Below are positions 1 through 7,967 of a DNA stretch of 8,859 nt, one piece after another. The DNA lies in NCBI GenBank assembly GCA_039809405.1, contig JBDHUX010000040.1:1-8859 (forward strand). Direction: 5' to 3'. Position 1 is the stretch's first letter, and every line of letters starts with the position of its first letter. A program made the translations under genes and the position numbers. This stretch comes from JBDHUX01 sp039809405. GTDB lineage: Bacteria; Patescibacteriota; Gracilibacteria; Absconditabacterales; Absconditicoccaceae. The notes under the pieces are model-generated. The model did no database searches and had not been told where the DNA came from. It saw only the letters and a list, made by a program, of their open reading frames with translations.

Positions 1-528
1 AGTGCGATCGTAAAAGAGTACAACTGATACACTTCGTACGAGCTTGTCCAGACACAAAATTTCATAGATTATAGTGAGTTTATAAATATCTTCTGAGATC
101 GTAAAATCAGTTTATTTTCAGATAGTAATGATACTTTTCAACATATATGATGATCTGACCTATTAGCTGAAATGCCTATAAGTGATATCTGATTGATCCA
201 GACGCTTGAAGATATGCAAGAGGTACTGTCGTATGACAAAGTATTTGTCTTGAATAACAATCAAACTTATGCCAAGAAGATATTTGACCGATGGGTAAGC
301 AACCAATCCAATTGTGATCACAAACTTTTTGTAGAAAATATTACAGGCAGTAAGTGAAAAAATTTATATCTGTCCAAGTGATGTGACAAACTTATAGTAG
401 TATGATCTTATGAGACACTTTTTATGTATAAGATAGAAGGTATCAAGTTTGATAAGATTTGCACTTATGGTCAGTTATGAGCTTTACACAAGCAGATCGT
501 TGATGATATAAGATATTGGATAGGGTAA
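1..528 (+). CDS. Unrecognised protein, C-terminal part only
   Basis: An open frame runs from the first base to TAA at 526-528 when TGA is read as glycine. It gives 175 residues and the start lies outside the window. Seven TGA codons are read through, for example in the stretches YNGYTSY, NIFGDRK and VVGSYET. I do not recognise the family. The visible part looks like a soluble alpha/beta protein: a hydrophobic strand VFVLNN near residue 84 is followed by a helix, then another strand LIVVGSYE, and the end reads KQIVDDIRYW. That order of strand, helix and strand could suit the second RecA-like domain of a helicase, but no helicase motif is clear, so this is only a guess. Transcription probably stops at the hairpin 611-634. 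Confidence 0.75.
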
Positions 529-610
529 AAATTCACTTGCATTCTCTCTCTATCTCTTTTGTTATAAATACTCTTGTAAATTTTATATTTGCAATTGAAA
601 TAAAGATTAC

Positions 611-634
611 TATCGTTATTACGATATTTTTTTT
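611..634 (+). terminator. Weak intrinsic terminator
   Basis: A six-base-pair stem (TATCGT at 611-616, ACGATA at 621-626) with loop TATT is followed at once by eight T (627-634). It lies 82 bases after the stop of the first gene and before the lipoprotein gene. The stem is short and AT-rich, so it may be inefficient. Nothing else is clear in 529-712. Confidence 0.5.
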
Positions 635-712
635 GGGTTCGGAGAGTGGTATCTTGGCAACAGAAATACTACGATCATTAACATTATTTTTAAACAATTA
701 AAATTTTTTCAA

Positions 713-1090
713 ATGAAAAAGATTTTTTCAATTTTTGTTATTTTATTCATAAGTGTTATTACATTTACGATTACTGGATGTGAGAAAGAATTGACTACTG
801 TTAAGACTGGAGAAGATATTGAGATTAAACAAACAAGTCAAGATGTTCAAAGAGATATAGAAAACCGTATTACCAATTTGGTAGAAAATGCTACAGATGA
901 TAAGAAACTACAAGATGAGATGAAAAAAGAGTTGAGATATATAATACAACATAAAACCATAAAATGGGACAATGTGCGTATTGATTATAATTCTATGTAT
1001 AAAGATTTTGAGTATATAGATGGTGATCAAGCTGTATCCAGAGACTGGGTGGAGGAAAGTATGAAATACGAAGAAAAACTAGAAAATTAA
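713..1090 (+). CDS. Small predicted lipoprotein
   Basis: This 125-residue protein starts at ATG 713 and ends at TAA. Residues 1-23 form a lipoprotein signal: MKK, a hydrophobic stretch of isoleucine, phenylalanine and valine, then lipobox I-T-G-C with the acceptor Cys23. After cleavage the protein would be anchored by lipid on the outer face of the membrane. The mature part (about 100 residues) is charged and mostly helical, rich in Asp, Glu and Lys, and has no further membrane segment or cysteine. No family is recognised. It has only three glycines, all GGN, so it does not itself test the UGA recoding. There is no Shine-Dalgarno sequence before the ATG. It stands alone between a terminator-like hairpin and a convergent neighbour. 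Confidence 0.8.
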   Translation: MKKIFSIFVILFISVITFTITGCEKELTTVKTGEDIEIKQTSQDVQRDIENRITNLVENATDDKKLQDEMKKELRYIIQHKTIKWDNVRIDYNSMYKDFEYIDGDQAVSRDWVEESMKYEEKLEN

Positions 1091-1097
1091 GGATCTC

Positions 1098-1115
1098 TCT
1101 CGACTCCGCTCGAGA
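1098..1115. repeat. REP-like GC-rich palindrome
   Basis: TCTCGA-CTCCGC-TCGAGA forms a perfect six-base-pair stem with a six-base loop, eight bases after the lipoprotein stop. It stands out as GC-rich within an AT-rich spacer and is flanked by GGATCTC and TGACAG. The core CTCGACTCCGCTCGAG resembles short palindromic units I recall as dispersed in intergenic regions of several bacterial phyla; that is memory, not a search. Only one copy is in the window. It could also act as a weak end signal between the two converging genes. Confidence 0.4.
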
Positions 1116-1169
1116 TGACAGTAGTATTTAAACCGATTTATACTAGTTTATTCTCACCAAAATAATGAT

Positions 1170-1622
1170 CTAAAATCAAGGAGCTGGATCTTCTGATTTT
1201 GGTCATGATACTACATCTAGTCTCATAAATAATTTCCCTGTCTCATCCTTTAACTCTGCTATATATCATCTAAATCACCCCTTACTCCATTTCTCACTAT
1301 AACTTAACTCTAATTCTTCATTGGCTGGTATTCTGTCTAGTGCTCTTATCTCACGTATATTTGCGGCAACCTCTCCTCTACCTGAGGTAACTTGGTTCCT
1401 CACTGCATACATATTCCACAATCATGCTAATACAGACATTACATTGACCTGTCATCTACTTGCGATGTCCGGATGGTCAGAAGGAAATAATACTTTAGCA
1501 ATTGCTGAGCTCCCGTCTGCAGTAACTTTCATAACTCATGATTGCAAAAATACAGGCGTAGGGATTTTGTTTAGCATCTCTTGTGTGATTTCATACGTGT
1601 TGTAGTTTTTTTGTTTTTCCAT
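1170..1622 (-). CDS. Possible hotdog-fold protein
   Basis: This 150-residue protein starts at ATG 1622 and ends at TAG (plus-strand bases 1170-1172). Seven glycines are TGA, for example in FLQSGVMKV and SVLAGLW. The middle, SDHPDI followed by a hydrophobic helix (NVMSVLAGLWNMY) and then two long beta strands (ELELSYSEKW, GYIAELKDETG), recalls the helix-wrapped sheet of small hotdog enzymes such as acyl-ACP dehydratases and thioesterases. I cannot identify a catalytic His/Glu pair with certainty, so no reaction is assigned. It is divergent from the TrmB-type regulator, with 109 bases between the two starts, and is a natural candidate target of it. It converges on the lipoprotein gene. Confidence 0.72.
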
Positions 1623-1642
1623 TTTTATGTTTATATGATATA

Positions 1643-1727
1643 AATTATCATCAATATATTGAATTTATATTTATTTTATTTATATATACAATATTATTAA
1701 TAATTTTATTTTTGATGATAATTATCA
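1643..1727. promoter_or_regulatory. Paired operator-like repeats in divergent spacer
   Basis: The 12-base word AATTATCATCAA at 1643-1654 recurs as its exact reverse complement at 1712-1723. The second copy overlaps a perfect 12-base palindrome TGATAATTATCA (1716-1727). The first overlaps an imperfect relative, TGATATAAATTATCA (1636-1650). The palindrome overlaps a candidate -10 (GATAAT, 1717-1722) nine bases before the regulator's ATG. This fits binding sites for the TrmB-type protein controlling both genes, including its own; the link is inferred from position and symmetry. Confidence 0.5.
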
Positions 1728-1731
1728 ACAA

Positions 1732-2469
1732 ATGAATGAACTATTAAAGCCGTATCTACACCAATTATGATTATCTGATAAAGAGATATCTATTTATTTA
1801 GCATGATTATGATTTGGTAAATGAGAAAAATCTCTTACTTATTCACAATATACAGGTATTAATAGGACAACTATTTACTCTGTTATCAATGAACTAGTAC
1901 AAAAATGATTTATGAAACAGTCTCCTAAAAAGGGTGCAAAGTTATTTTATTCAGTACAATTAGAGCAGATTATTAATAATTTTGAACAAAAGATTGATTT
2001 GTTTAAACAATCGCTCCCACACATTAACTCATTGTTGTCATACACTCAAGAGAAACCACAAATCCATTATTACGAATGACTGTATAATATAATGAGAGAA
2101 TATAATCAGATTCTACAAAACAATAAAGAAGTATGCGCGTTTGTATGAGATTTGCAAATATCGGATCAAATAAAAACACATCTGCAGACGACATTCTTCC
2201 CGCTTAAAGTCAAAAAATGAGTTACCTCAAAAACCATAGTATCGCATACGAATGAATTATTTCCTGCTGATTGAGATACCTTCTTAAGAACTCGAAAAAT
2301 ATATCCGTTTATTAATATCCCGACAAATCTAATAATCAATATTTACTGAAAATCATCTATTATGGTTGTTGATATAAACGAACCACACTATCATATGCTG
2401 ATTATACAATCTTCCAAGATTTATGATTTTATAAAATCATTTTTTGAGTTCATACGAAATCAAAAATAA
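1732..2469 (+). CDS. TrmB-family transcriptional regulator
   Basis: This 245-residue protein runs from ATG 1732 to TAA. Residues about 12-70 are a winged helix-turn-helix of TrmB type: LGLSDKEISIYLAGL, then a recognition helix around 44-58 (NRTTIYSVINELVQKG), then a basic wing (KQSPKKGAKLFYSV). A helical linker follows (residues 70-95, EQIINNFEQKIDLFKQ), and then a C-terminal alpha/beta domain of about 140 residues, the usual place for effector sensing in this family. Several glycines in and beside the HTH are TGA. The family binds DNA near sugar- or stress-related genes, but the ligand here cannot be read. The palindromes just upstream suggest self-control and control of the divergent hotdog-like gene. 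It ends one base short of the convergent TraB-like pseudogene. Confidence 0.88.
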
Positions 2470-2470
2470 T

Positions 2471-3405
2471 CTACACTCATCTACACTCACCAAAATAATG
2501 GTTATAAACTTTATACTGTACAATAACATGTCATCTACCATAAGCCATCAATACATTATAACCTTGTTCAAGTAGATCAAGTACTTTTCTAAGTACAGTT
2601 ATATCTCTATATCTTCAAGATATGTAACTTGCTTTTGATATTGGATTTTCTTTGTATGGATTGGAAATCTCTCTCCGATGCTCTGCATTTTGGAAATCTA
2701 TCTCTGTACCAAATATTTTTTTATGTAACTCTTTAAAGAAGTTAATGTCTCGAGGTTTTTTATAGATATAGTAATATTGATTGTGTTCATTATCAAAGAA
2801 GTGATTTAGATACTGTTCTATATCCATACCACTTCATCACCTGTGTCGCTGTGAGATGACTCTTCATACATAGTAATAGACCAAAGTGTCTTTATCAATT
2901 CATAATCATAAAGCATAATCTACTTCATCTTTCATAGTTGGTTCTGGTAATATGACTTCACAGTTATTTTGATTGGCTATATACTATAGTACTTGAGATG
3001 TAGTTCAGTACTTTTCTTTGATTATATCTATCTTTTTCTTCTTATTCCTCATTCTACTAGGACTATATTTTTCTTTCATTGATTTTTCTCAAAAAAATCT
3101 TTTCAGAACTTTATCATACGATCAAACTCTAGATCTGATAGATCTGTTTTGTGTGTATCACCAAAAAAATACAATCTCCCATCTCATCGTATATTTTTCT
3201 CAAATTTGGTTTGATATTTATCTCAGTCATTCATTGTTTTGAGAGCTATATCTATGTACTCATCTCTATATACCATAAAATCCTTGATCATACTATCTAT
3301 ATTACTGTCTGATAGTATGTTTTTTAGTGGGTTACTAGCTTTTTTAATCTGTTGAGTCCCCACACGGTCTGTTGATTTACGGTTTTTGTCCATTATGTAA
3401 CTCAT
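2471..3405 (-). pseudogene. TraB/PrgY-like gene, frameshifted with amber stop
   Basis: Translation from ATG 3405 gives a helical N-terminus, then GDTH (bases 3151-3162) and VLVEGG (3046-3063), and stops at TAG 3028-3030. The next frame then continues (KKKIDIIKEKY, ANQNNCEVILPEPTM, up to GYNVLMAYGRGHV at about 2525-2560) and ends at TAG 2471-2473. Joining the frames needs one extra A in the A5 run read from 3037-3033. One in-frame TAG (2984-2986) still remains. A GT/D-TH start, a VEGG strand and a C-terminal RD...NVL..G.GHV block match the order seen in TraB/PrgY/GumN-type proteins, a possibly proteolytic family; assignment is moderate. The start abuts the stop of the ParB-like gene, so they formed one operon. 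A sequencing error could mimic one lesion, but less easily both. Confidence 0.62.
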
Positions 3406-3933
3406 TTAATTTAATCTATTTACCGATTGTATTCTGTGATCTCTGTAGTCAATATCTTCTTGTGGAATCACTCTTACGTCTATAGTTTTATTCCCAGCTA
3501 ATTTATGTGCATGGAATCTATGGTGTCCATCAACAACTTGAAATCAATTTTTATATTTTCTGACCATAATTGGTGGGGCATCATAAGTTCCATTTTTAAT
3601 TTTTTCAGACAGTTCAATAACAGCTCTAGAACTCATCTCTTGCTGTATTTTTTCATCTGGCTCAAAGCCGACTAGATTGTCTAATTGAATTGTTTCGACT
3701 GGAAGTTTTCAAAATCATAATCTTTGGGGTGCTCAACTCATGTGCTATTAGGTGTGATTTCCATGATCCATTTATTTTTCTTTTTGTCTTCTATGTCTTT
3801 GTCTTTTGTCTCTTTATCTCATAGCAATGTTCAAAATGTTTCTTCTCCAACTCTACTTTTTAGGTTGTTTATATCATTTTTAAAGCTATTATTTTTATCT
3901 GTTGATATATTAAGATAACTCAAGTGATCCCAT
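3406..3933 (-). pseudogene. ParB/Srx-domain gene with two compensating frameshifts
   Basis: Three overlapping pieces make one 528-base gene. ATG 3933 gives MGSLELS and then TAA. Dropping one T there leads into a long open frame without ATG (about 3920 to 3681; NISTDKNNSFK ... KDYDFE). Adding one A in the A4 run at about 3706-3703 leads into the third piece (KLPVETIQLDNL ... SVNRLN), which ends at TAA 3406-3408. The third piece carries the ParB/Srx N-terminal-domain core VVDGHHRFHAHKLAG (DGHHR at 3517-3531), with APPIMVRKY before it and IDVRVI after it. It could be translated alone from ATG 3741 (111 residues). The family includes DNA-partition CTPases, nucleases and kinases; no HTH is seen, so this is not a full ParB. 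The restored length would be about 175 residues. True decay and assembly indels are both possible. Confidence 0.65.
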
Positions 3934-4008
3934 TTTTATTTTTTATAAAATAAATTTATTATCTAAAAATTATTAAACTATTTATAATCTTGCTATAACA
4001 TCTTTTAC

Positions 4009-5055
4009 TTATATCCCAAGATTTATGACAGTGAGATAATACAACAATATCCACAATACCACTAAACCTATCACTTTGATCATATAAGGTAGAGTTTTTT
4101 GTTTTTTGACTCTGCTTATAAGATAAGTACAAAATCCTATCGCCCCCAGTTTGAGCCAATTTATCTTCATATCTATACCAAATCCAAGTTTTACAAAAGC
4201 CAGTAATACAAGAGCTATCGTGATCCCATAATAAACCGCTTGACTTGCAAGTCTGATGACAATCTGTGTCGTATCGGTAATATTTCTAAACTCCAGCTTA
4301 ATCCCTTTGCCAAACATGCTTATTTTCCCAAAAAATCTATATAACATATAGTCCAGCTTGGATCATCAAGACACTACATTCAGCCCATGATTTCTAAATG
4401 CCTTATTTTGATCCATGATCATACTAAGTTGTCTGTTGAATTGAGCTATACTCTTATCTTGTCCGTTCTCGGTAGAGATACTTTTTACATAATTATTCTC
4501 TAGGATTTCCATCTTGGTAATGATGTCGGATATTGTATTTTTGATAGCATTGATATCTCAGATTTGAAGATAGGATGATAATTTGGATCATAACTCGGTG
4601 ATATTATCTAGGTCACTTTTTTCTGTATATCATGTAAATCTATCTACAAAACTTACTATATCGTGTTGCATATCTTCCACAGTCTCTATAACTGCTGGTG
4701 TGATACTTGTTTTTTTTTGTTTCCAGTTCTCGTTTAACTTACTTAATAATGCTTGCATATGTTTATCATCAAGAGGTTTTGATAAACTATTTATATAATT
4801 TATATCATACCCAAGTGATGTAAATAACTCATAAGCATCTATCACCTTATCTTGGTCTGATATGATATTATAATTTATACCATCAATGTTTATTTTTATC
4901 TGTATGTCTCACTTTACTGTCTGACTATCTTCATATATTACTAAGTTATCCAAAGGTATCTTTGATCGCACTTTTTTTACATCAAAACTTGCTTCTGCAC
5001 TGATGGTGAGATTTACTGGGGTTTGCTTGTAGGTGGTCTGTAGTAGATATCTCAT
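4009..5055 (-). CDS. Coiled-coil protein with three C-terminal membrane segments
   Basis: The frame is open from TAG at about 5096 to TAA 4009-4011. ATG 5055 is chosen because a perfect promoter has its -10 at 5081-5086, which puts the transcript start near 5074 and excludes the TTG at 5091. The product has 348 residues. Residues 1-60 are beta-rich and polar. About 65-235 are helical with likely coiled coils (LLSKLNENWKQKK, AIKNTISDIITKMEILENNY). A basic, glycine-containing stretch (FFGKISMFGKGIK) leads to membrane segments at about 273-293, 298-314 and 326-344, so the large N-terminal part probably stays on one side, likely the cytoplasm. No known family is recognised and no catalytic motif is seen. 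It is divergent from the Rad50/SbcC-like ATPase, with 188 bases between starts, suggesting a shared role. Confidence 0.82.
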
Positions 5056-5080
5056 GATAGATTTAGATATAATCTGATCA

Positions 5081-5109
5081 ATTATATCCAAACCTGTCTA
5101 TTTTGTCAA
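5081..5109 (-). promoter_or_regulatory. Perfect sigma-70-type promoter
   Basis: Read on the minus strand, TTGACA (5109-5104), a 17-base spacer and TATAAT (5086-5081) match the housekeeping consensus at every position. It predicts a transcript start near 5074 and a leader of about 19 bases before ATG 5055. This decides the start of the membrane protein gene and predicts strong, unregulated expression unless a repressor acts. Confidence 0.78.
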
Positions 5110-5206
5110 ATATTGAATTTGTTAAAATTTTATTATTAGATTAAGTCGTACCTGCAAAGATGAAATAGTTTCATTCGTCTAAAATTATATTATCTTCATT
5201 TCTCTA

Positions 5207-5234
5207 TTGATAATAATCTATCATTTTATATTAT
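5207..5234 (+). promoter_or_regulatory. Promoter of the ATPase gene, nearly leaderless
   Basis: TTGATA (5207-5212), a 16-base spacer and TATTAT (5229-5234) lie nine bases before ATG 5244. A start six or seven bases after the -10 would leave a leader of only two or three bases, which fits the lack of a Shine-Dalgarno sequence. The same geometry recurs at 8760-8797. Confidence 0.55.
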
Positions 5235-5243
5235 GATACTGTT

Positions 5244-7913
5244 ATGATAGATATACACCTTATCGGTTATCACAATGTAGGTCCACGAGAGGATAAGCAG
5301 ATCGTCTTATCTCTAAAAAAGGGCAAATACCTTATCAAATCGCCTATATGATCTGGTAAGAGTTTTTTGTTTTTTGATGGTATACTTTATGGTTTGTATG
5401 GCCATAGTTATAGGGATATTTTGAATAAAAACAGCTCATCTTGATATATCAAAGTGCTTTTTGAGGCTGATGGCAATTTCTATCTCACGATCCGCAATCT
5501 TGGCAAAAATAAAAACATCAAATCTCTTGAGTTTTATGCACTAAATTACAAATCTGATGAGATATGAGAGATAGTCTGATCTTTTGACAATATTATCAAT
5601 TTTTCCACTGATTTTATAGATCAACTTGATAATACAAGATTTGAAACTCTTGACACTACAAGGATACCAGAGATAGAAGAGTATATCAGATATCTTCTAC
5701 CACCTAGACAAGTTTTTGAACATCAAAATCTCTTTATGCAATCTTCTGACAACATATTTGAATTACAACCAAAACAGAGGATAGATCTATTGAAACAAAT
5801 TTTCAATCTAGACTTCCTAGAGAGCTACAAAAACAAAATTTCTGAAGATAAAAGCAATATATCAACACAGATAAAGATATATGAAAAGGACAACTCTTAT
5901 CAGGATAAGTACATACAGATACGATCTCGTGTATTGTCAAATTTTGATCAGTTAAAATCCTATGGGTTGATCTACAAGTTTGACGATAAAGACATAACTA
6001 CACTAGGAGAGATAATATCTCATCCTTTGTCAGACCAACGATCGCATTTGGATGATACACTATTTGAGTTGTCTTTTGATATTACACTATCTTATATCTC
6101 CTCCAAATTGCAGACACATACACAACTTACCCAAACCCAACATATCTTATCAAAACAGTTGTCTGATCTAAACAATCAGGTCATCTCATATGATCAAGAG
6201 ATTACAAGTATACAAAAATTACTTGATACCAAGGTTGATACGGAGATAGACGACACGATCTTGTCTGATTTGGAAAATAAAAAAGTATCTATTTTATCCA
6301 AAATGGGTGAATTGGATGATGGTATGTACGATAATCAGATTATCTCATTTCTTGGAGAGTGTGGTAAAGATATCAAAATTTGAGATCTATCGTCTCGTTA
6401 TCAAGCTATCAACATGCTTATAGATATAGGCAAAGATAAAAAAAACGATATACTGTGACTAGAATTGGAGAAAAAAACCATAGAAGAAAATTACAACGCC
6501 ATATGAGCTACTATCGTATCGCTCGAAGAGAAACTTGAGATCATAAAAAAGAACGAGTACGACAACTATATCAGATCGCTTGAAGATAGTATTAAGTCCA
6601 AACAGCACGATATCCAGTCTATCCAAAGTAAGATATCAACTCATCAAGAGTTACTTGTAGGTATAGAAAAAACCTTATCTCATCAGCAAGCTAAGTTTGA
6701 TCAAAGCACCAAATTTTACTGCAAAAAAATAGGAGCAGACTGTCCATTTATAGAGCAGATCAATGACCGTGTGATAAATGGTATTAGATCGGAACTAGAG
6801 CATATACAAAAACAAAAACAAGACACCATAGATATGATTGCACAGCTTGAATCTAAGATAGTGCCTATACAATCAGACATTACAGCCACCTTAAATCAGA
6901 TATCAGAGCAGAAGTTTATAGATTACAATTTTGTATCTGATAATTATATCCAGATCTCATCAAAGATAGATTTACTACAAAAACAGTCTACTTCTGATAG
7001 TCATAAGATCTGACTTTTAAGTGTCGTATCTAAGATAACGATGGCACAGAGTAGTATAGACAGTATCAAAGAGTTGATAAACAATATCTGATGATATACT
7101 CATATTAAAACTATATACGATACACGATCAGATTACAAAAAACAGTTGTGAGATATATCGGATCAGATTATTTCATATCAAAAAAAACTCACCCAGATAC
7201 AACAACAACAACTTGTCCTTGCGGAGAAGCAAAATCAGTTCACCACACTTGAGAAAAATAAATCCAAAGCACAAGATAACATAATTGTCTACGAGAAGGA
7301 GATGATAGATATAAGCAAGCAGATCAGCGACATATCTATAAATCAGCTTCAAGCAGTGCAGACTTGCATAGACGATATCAAGAAACTCATATCCAAGCTG
7401 GAAGATATCTATCATGATAACAAGGGTAGAGAGATGAAGATAATCTGACTCAAGTCTGACTTGGAGATAAGTTCGTGACTTTTTGATGTGTTCAACAAAG
7501 AGTTTATGCTTTATGTGATGCAAAATTACTTACCAGTACTGACCGATTTCATAAATTCAAATCTATACAAAGTAGTAGATTATCAGATATATATATGAGT
7601 CCATCCTGATGGAGATGCTTTGGAGATAATTGTCAAAGATAGCTTGTGAGATAGAGATGTAAAATCTCTCTCTTGATGACAGAAAGCTATACTTAGGCTG
7701 TGCTGGATACTGGCTATATCTTTTTTTGGTAATAATAAGATACTGTTTATGGATGAAACTATAAACAACATAGATCCAGATACTGTAGAGAAAGTGGCTG
7801 ATATGCTCACAGACTTTATCAAACAAAACGATCTAAAATTTTACACTATCACGCACAGCACACAGATACAAGATATGAGCATCTGGGATGAGGTGATAAG
7901 TGTGGATAGGTAA
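5244..7913 (+). CDS. Rad50/SbcC-like coiled-coil ABC ATPase
   Basis: 889 residues from ATG 5244 to TAA, with about 17 glycines written TGA; under the standard code only fragments appear. The N-terminal ATPase lobe has a P-loop at residues 33-40, SPIGSGKS, where the usual first glycine is serine. A coiled-coil region of about 600 residues follows (about 190-770), rich in Gln, Lys, Ile and Ser. Its midpoint has Cys493 and Cys500 in YCKKIGADCPF, where Rad50 would have CxxC. The C-terminal lobe has signature LSGGQ (809-813; both glycines TGA), Walker B ILFMDE (Asp837, Glu838) and switch His871 in TITHS. Such proteins use ATP to clamp DNA ends and usually drive an Mre11/SbcD nuclease, which is absent here. 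Length is slightly under a typical SbcC. It could instead be a standalone SMC-like or defence ATPase. Confidence 0.93.
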
Positions 7914-7944
7914 AAAAGAAAAACTCTACCGTAAGAGGTAGAGT
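7912..7944 (-). terminator. Intrinsic terminator of the minus-strand gene
   Basis: ACTCTACC (7923-7930) and GGTAGAGT (7937-7944) form a perfect eight-base-pair stem with a six-base loop. On the minus strand it is followed by TTTTCTTTTTT, a good U-tract, 24 bases after the stop of the 7968-8627 gene. On the plus strand no T-run follows, so it may only weakly stop the ATPase transcript. Confidence 0.82.
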
Positions 7945-7967
7945 ATGATAAAGTGATAAGTAGATGA

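Noticed and set aside
516..701. Hydrophobic 61-codon plus-strand frame from a TTG start
   Set aside because: It begins inside the previous gene, has no ATG or Shine-Dalgarno sequence, and spans a hairpin plus T8 that reads better as a terminator.
2471..2490. Tandem near-repeat CTACACTCAT / CTACACTCAC
   Set aside because: Two ten-base units inside the end of the TraB-like frame; too short to be a repeat array or attachment site.
1152..2500. 15-base word CTCACCAAAATAATG near 1154 and again near 2487
   Set aside because: A match of this length between two places is expected by chance in AT-rich DNA of this size, and the flanks do not continue the similarity.
3724..3918. Plus-strand hydrophobic frame opposite the ParB-like gene
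   Set aside because: It is the complement of Lys/Asp/Glu-rich coding sequence on the minus strand; no start signal or family supports it.
3949..3960. Palindrome AATAAATTTATT upstream of the ParB-like gene
   Set aside because: It is made only of A and T in a spacer of the same composition, so symmetry of this length carries little weight.
4909..5091. TTG start at 5091 for the membrane protein
   Set aside because: It lies upstream of the TATAAT of a perfect promoter, so a transcript from there would not contain it; ATG 5055 is preferred.
5736..6383. Separate 215-residue protein in the ATPase region
   Set aside because: It is only the piece of the 889-codon gene between two TGA glycine codons, with an internal Met taken as start.
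7173..7826. Three minus-strand frames of 79-116 residues
   Set aside because: They are antisense shadows of the coiled-coil and C-terminal ATPase parts of the plus-strand gene.
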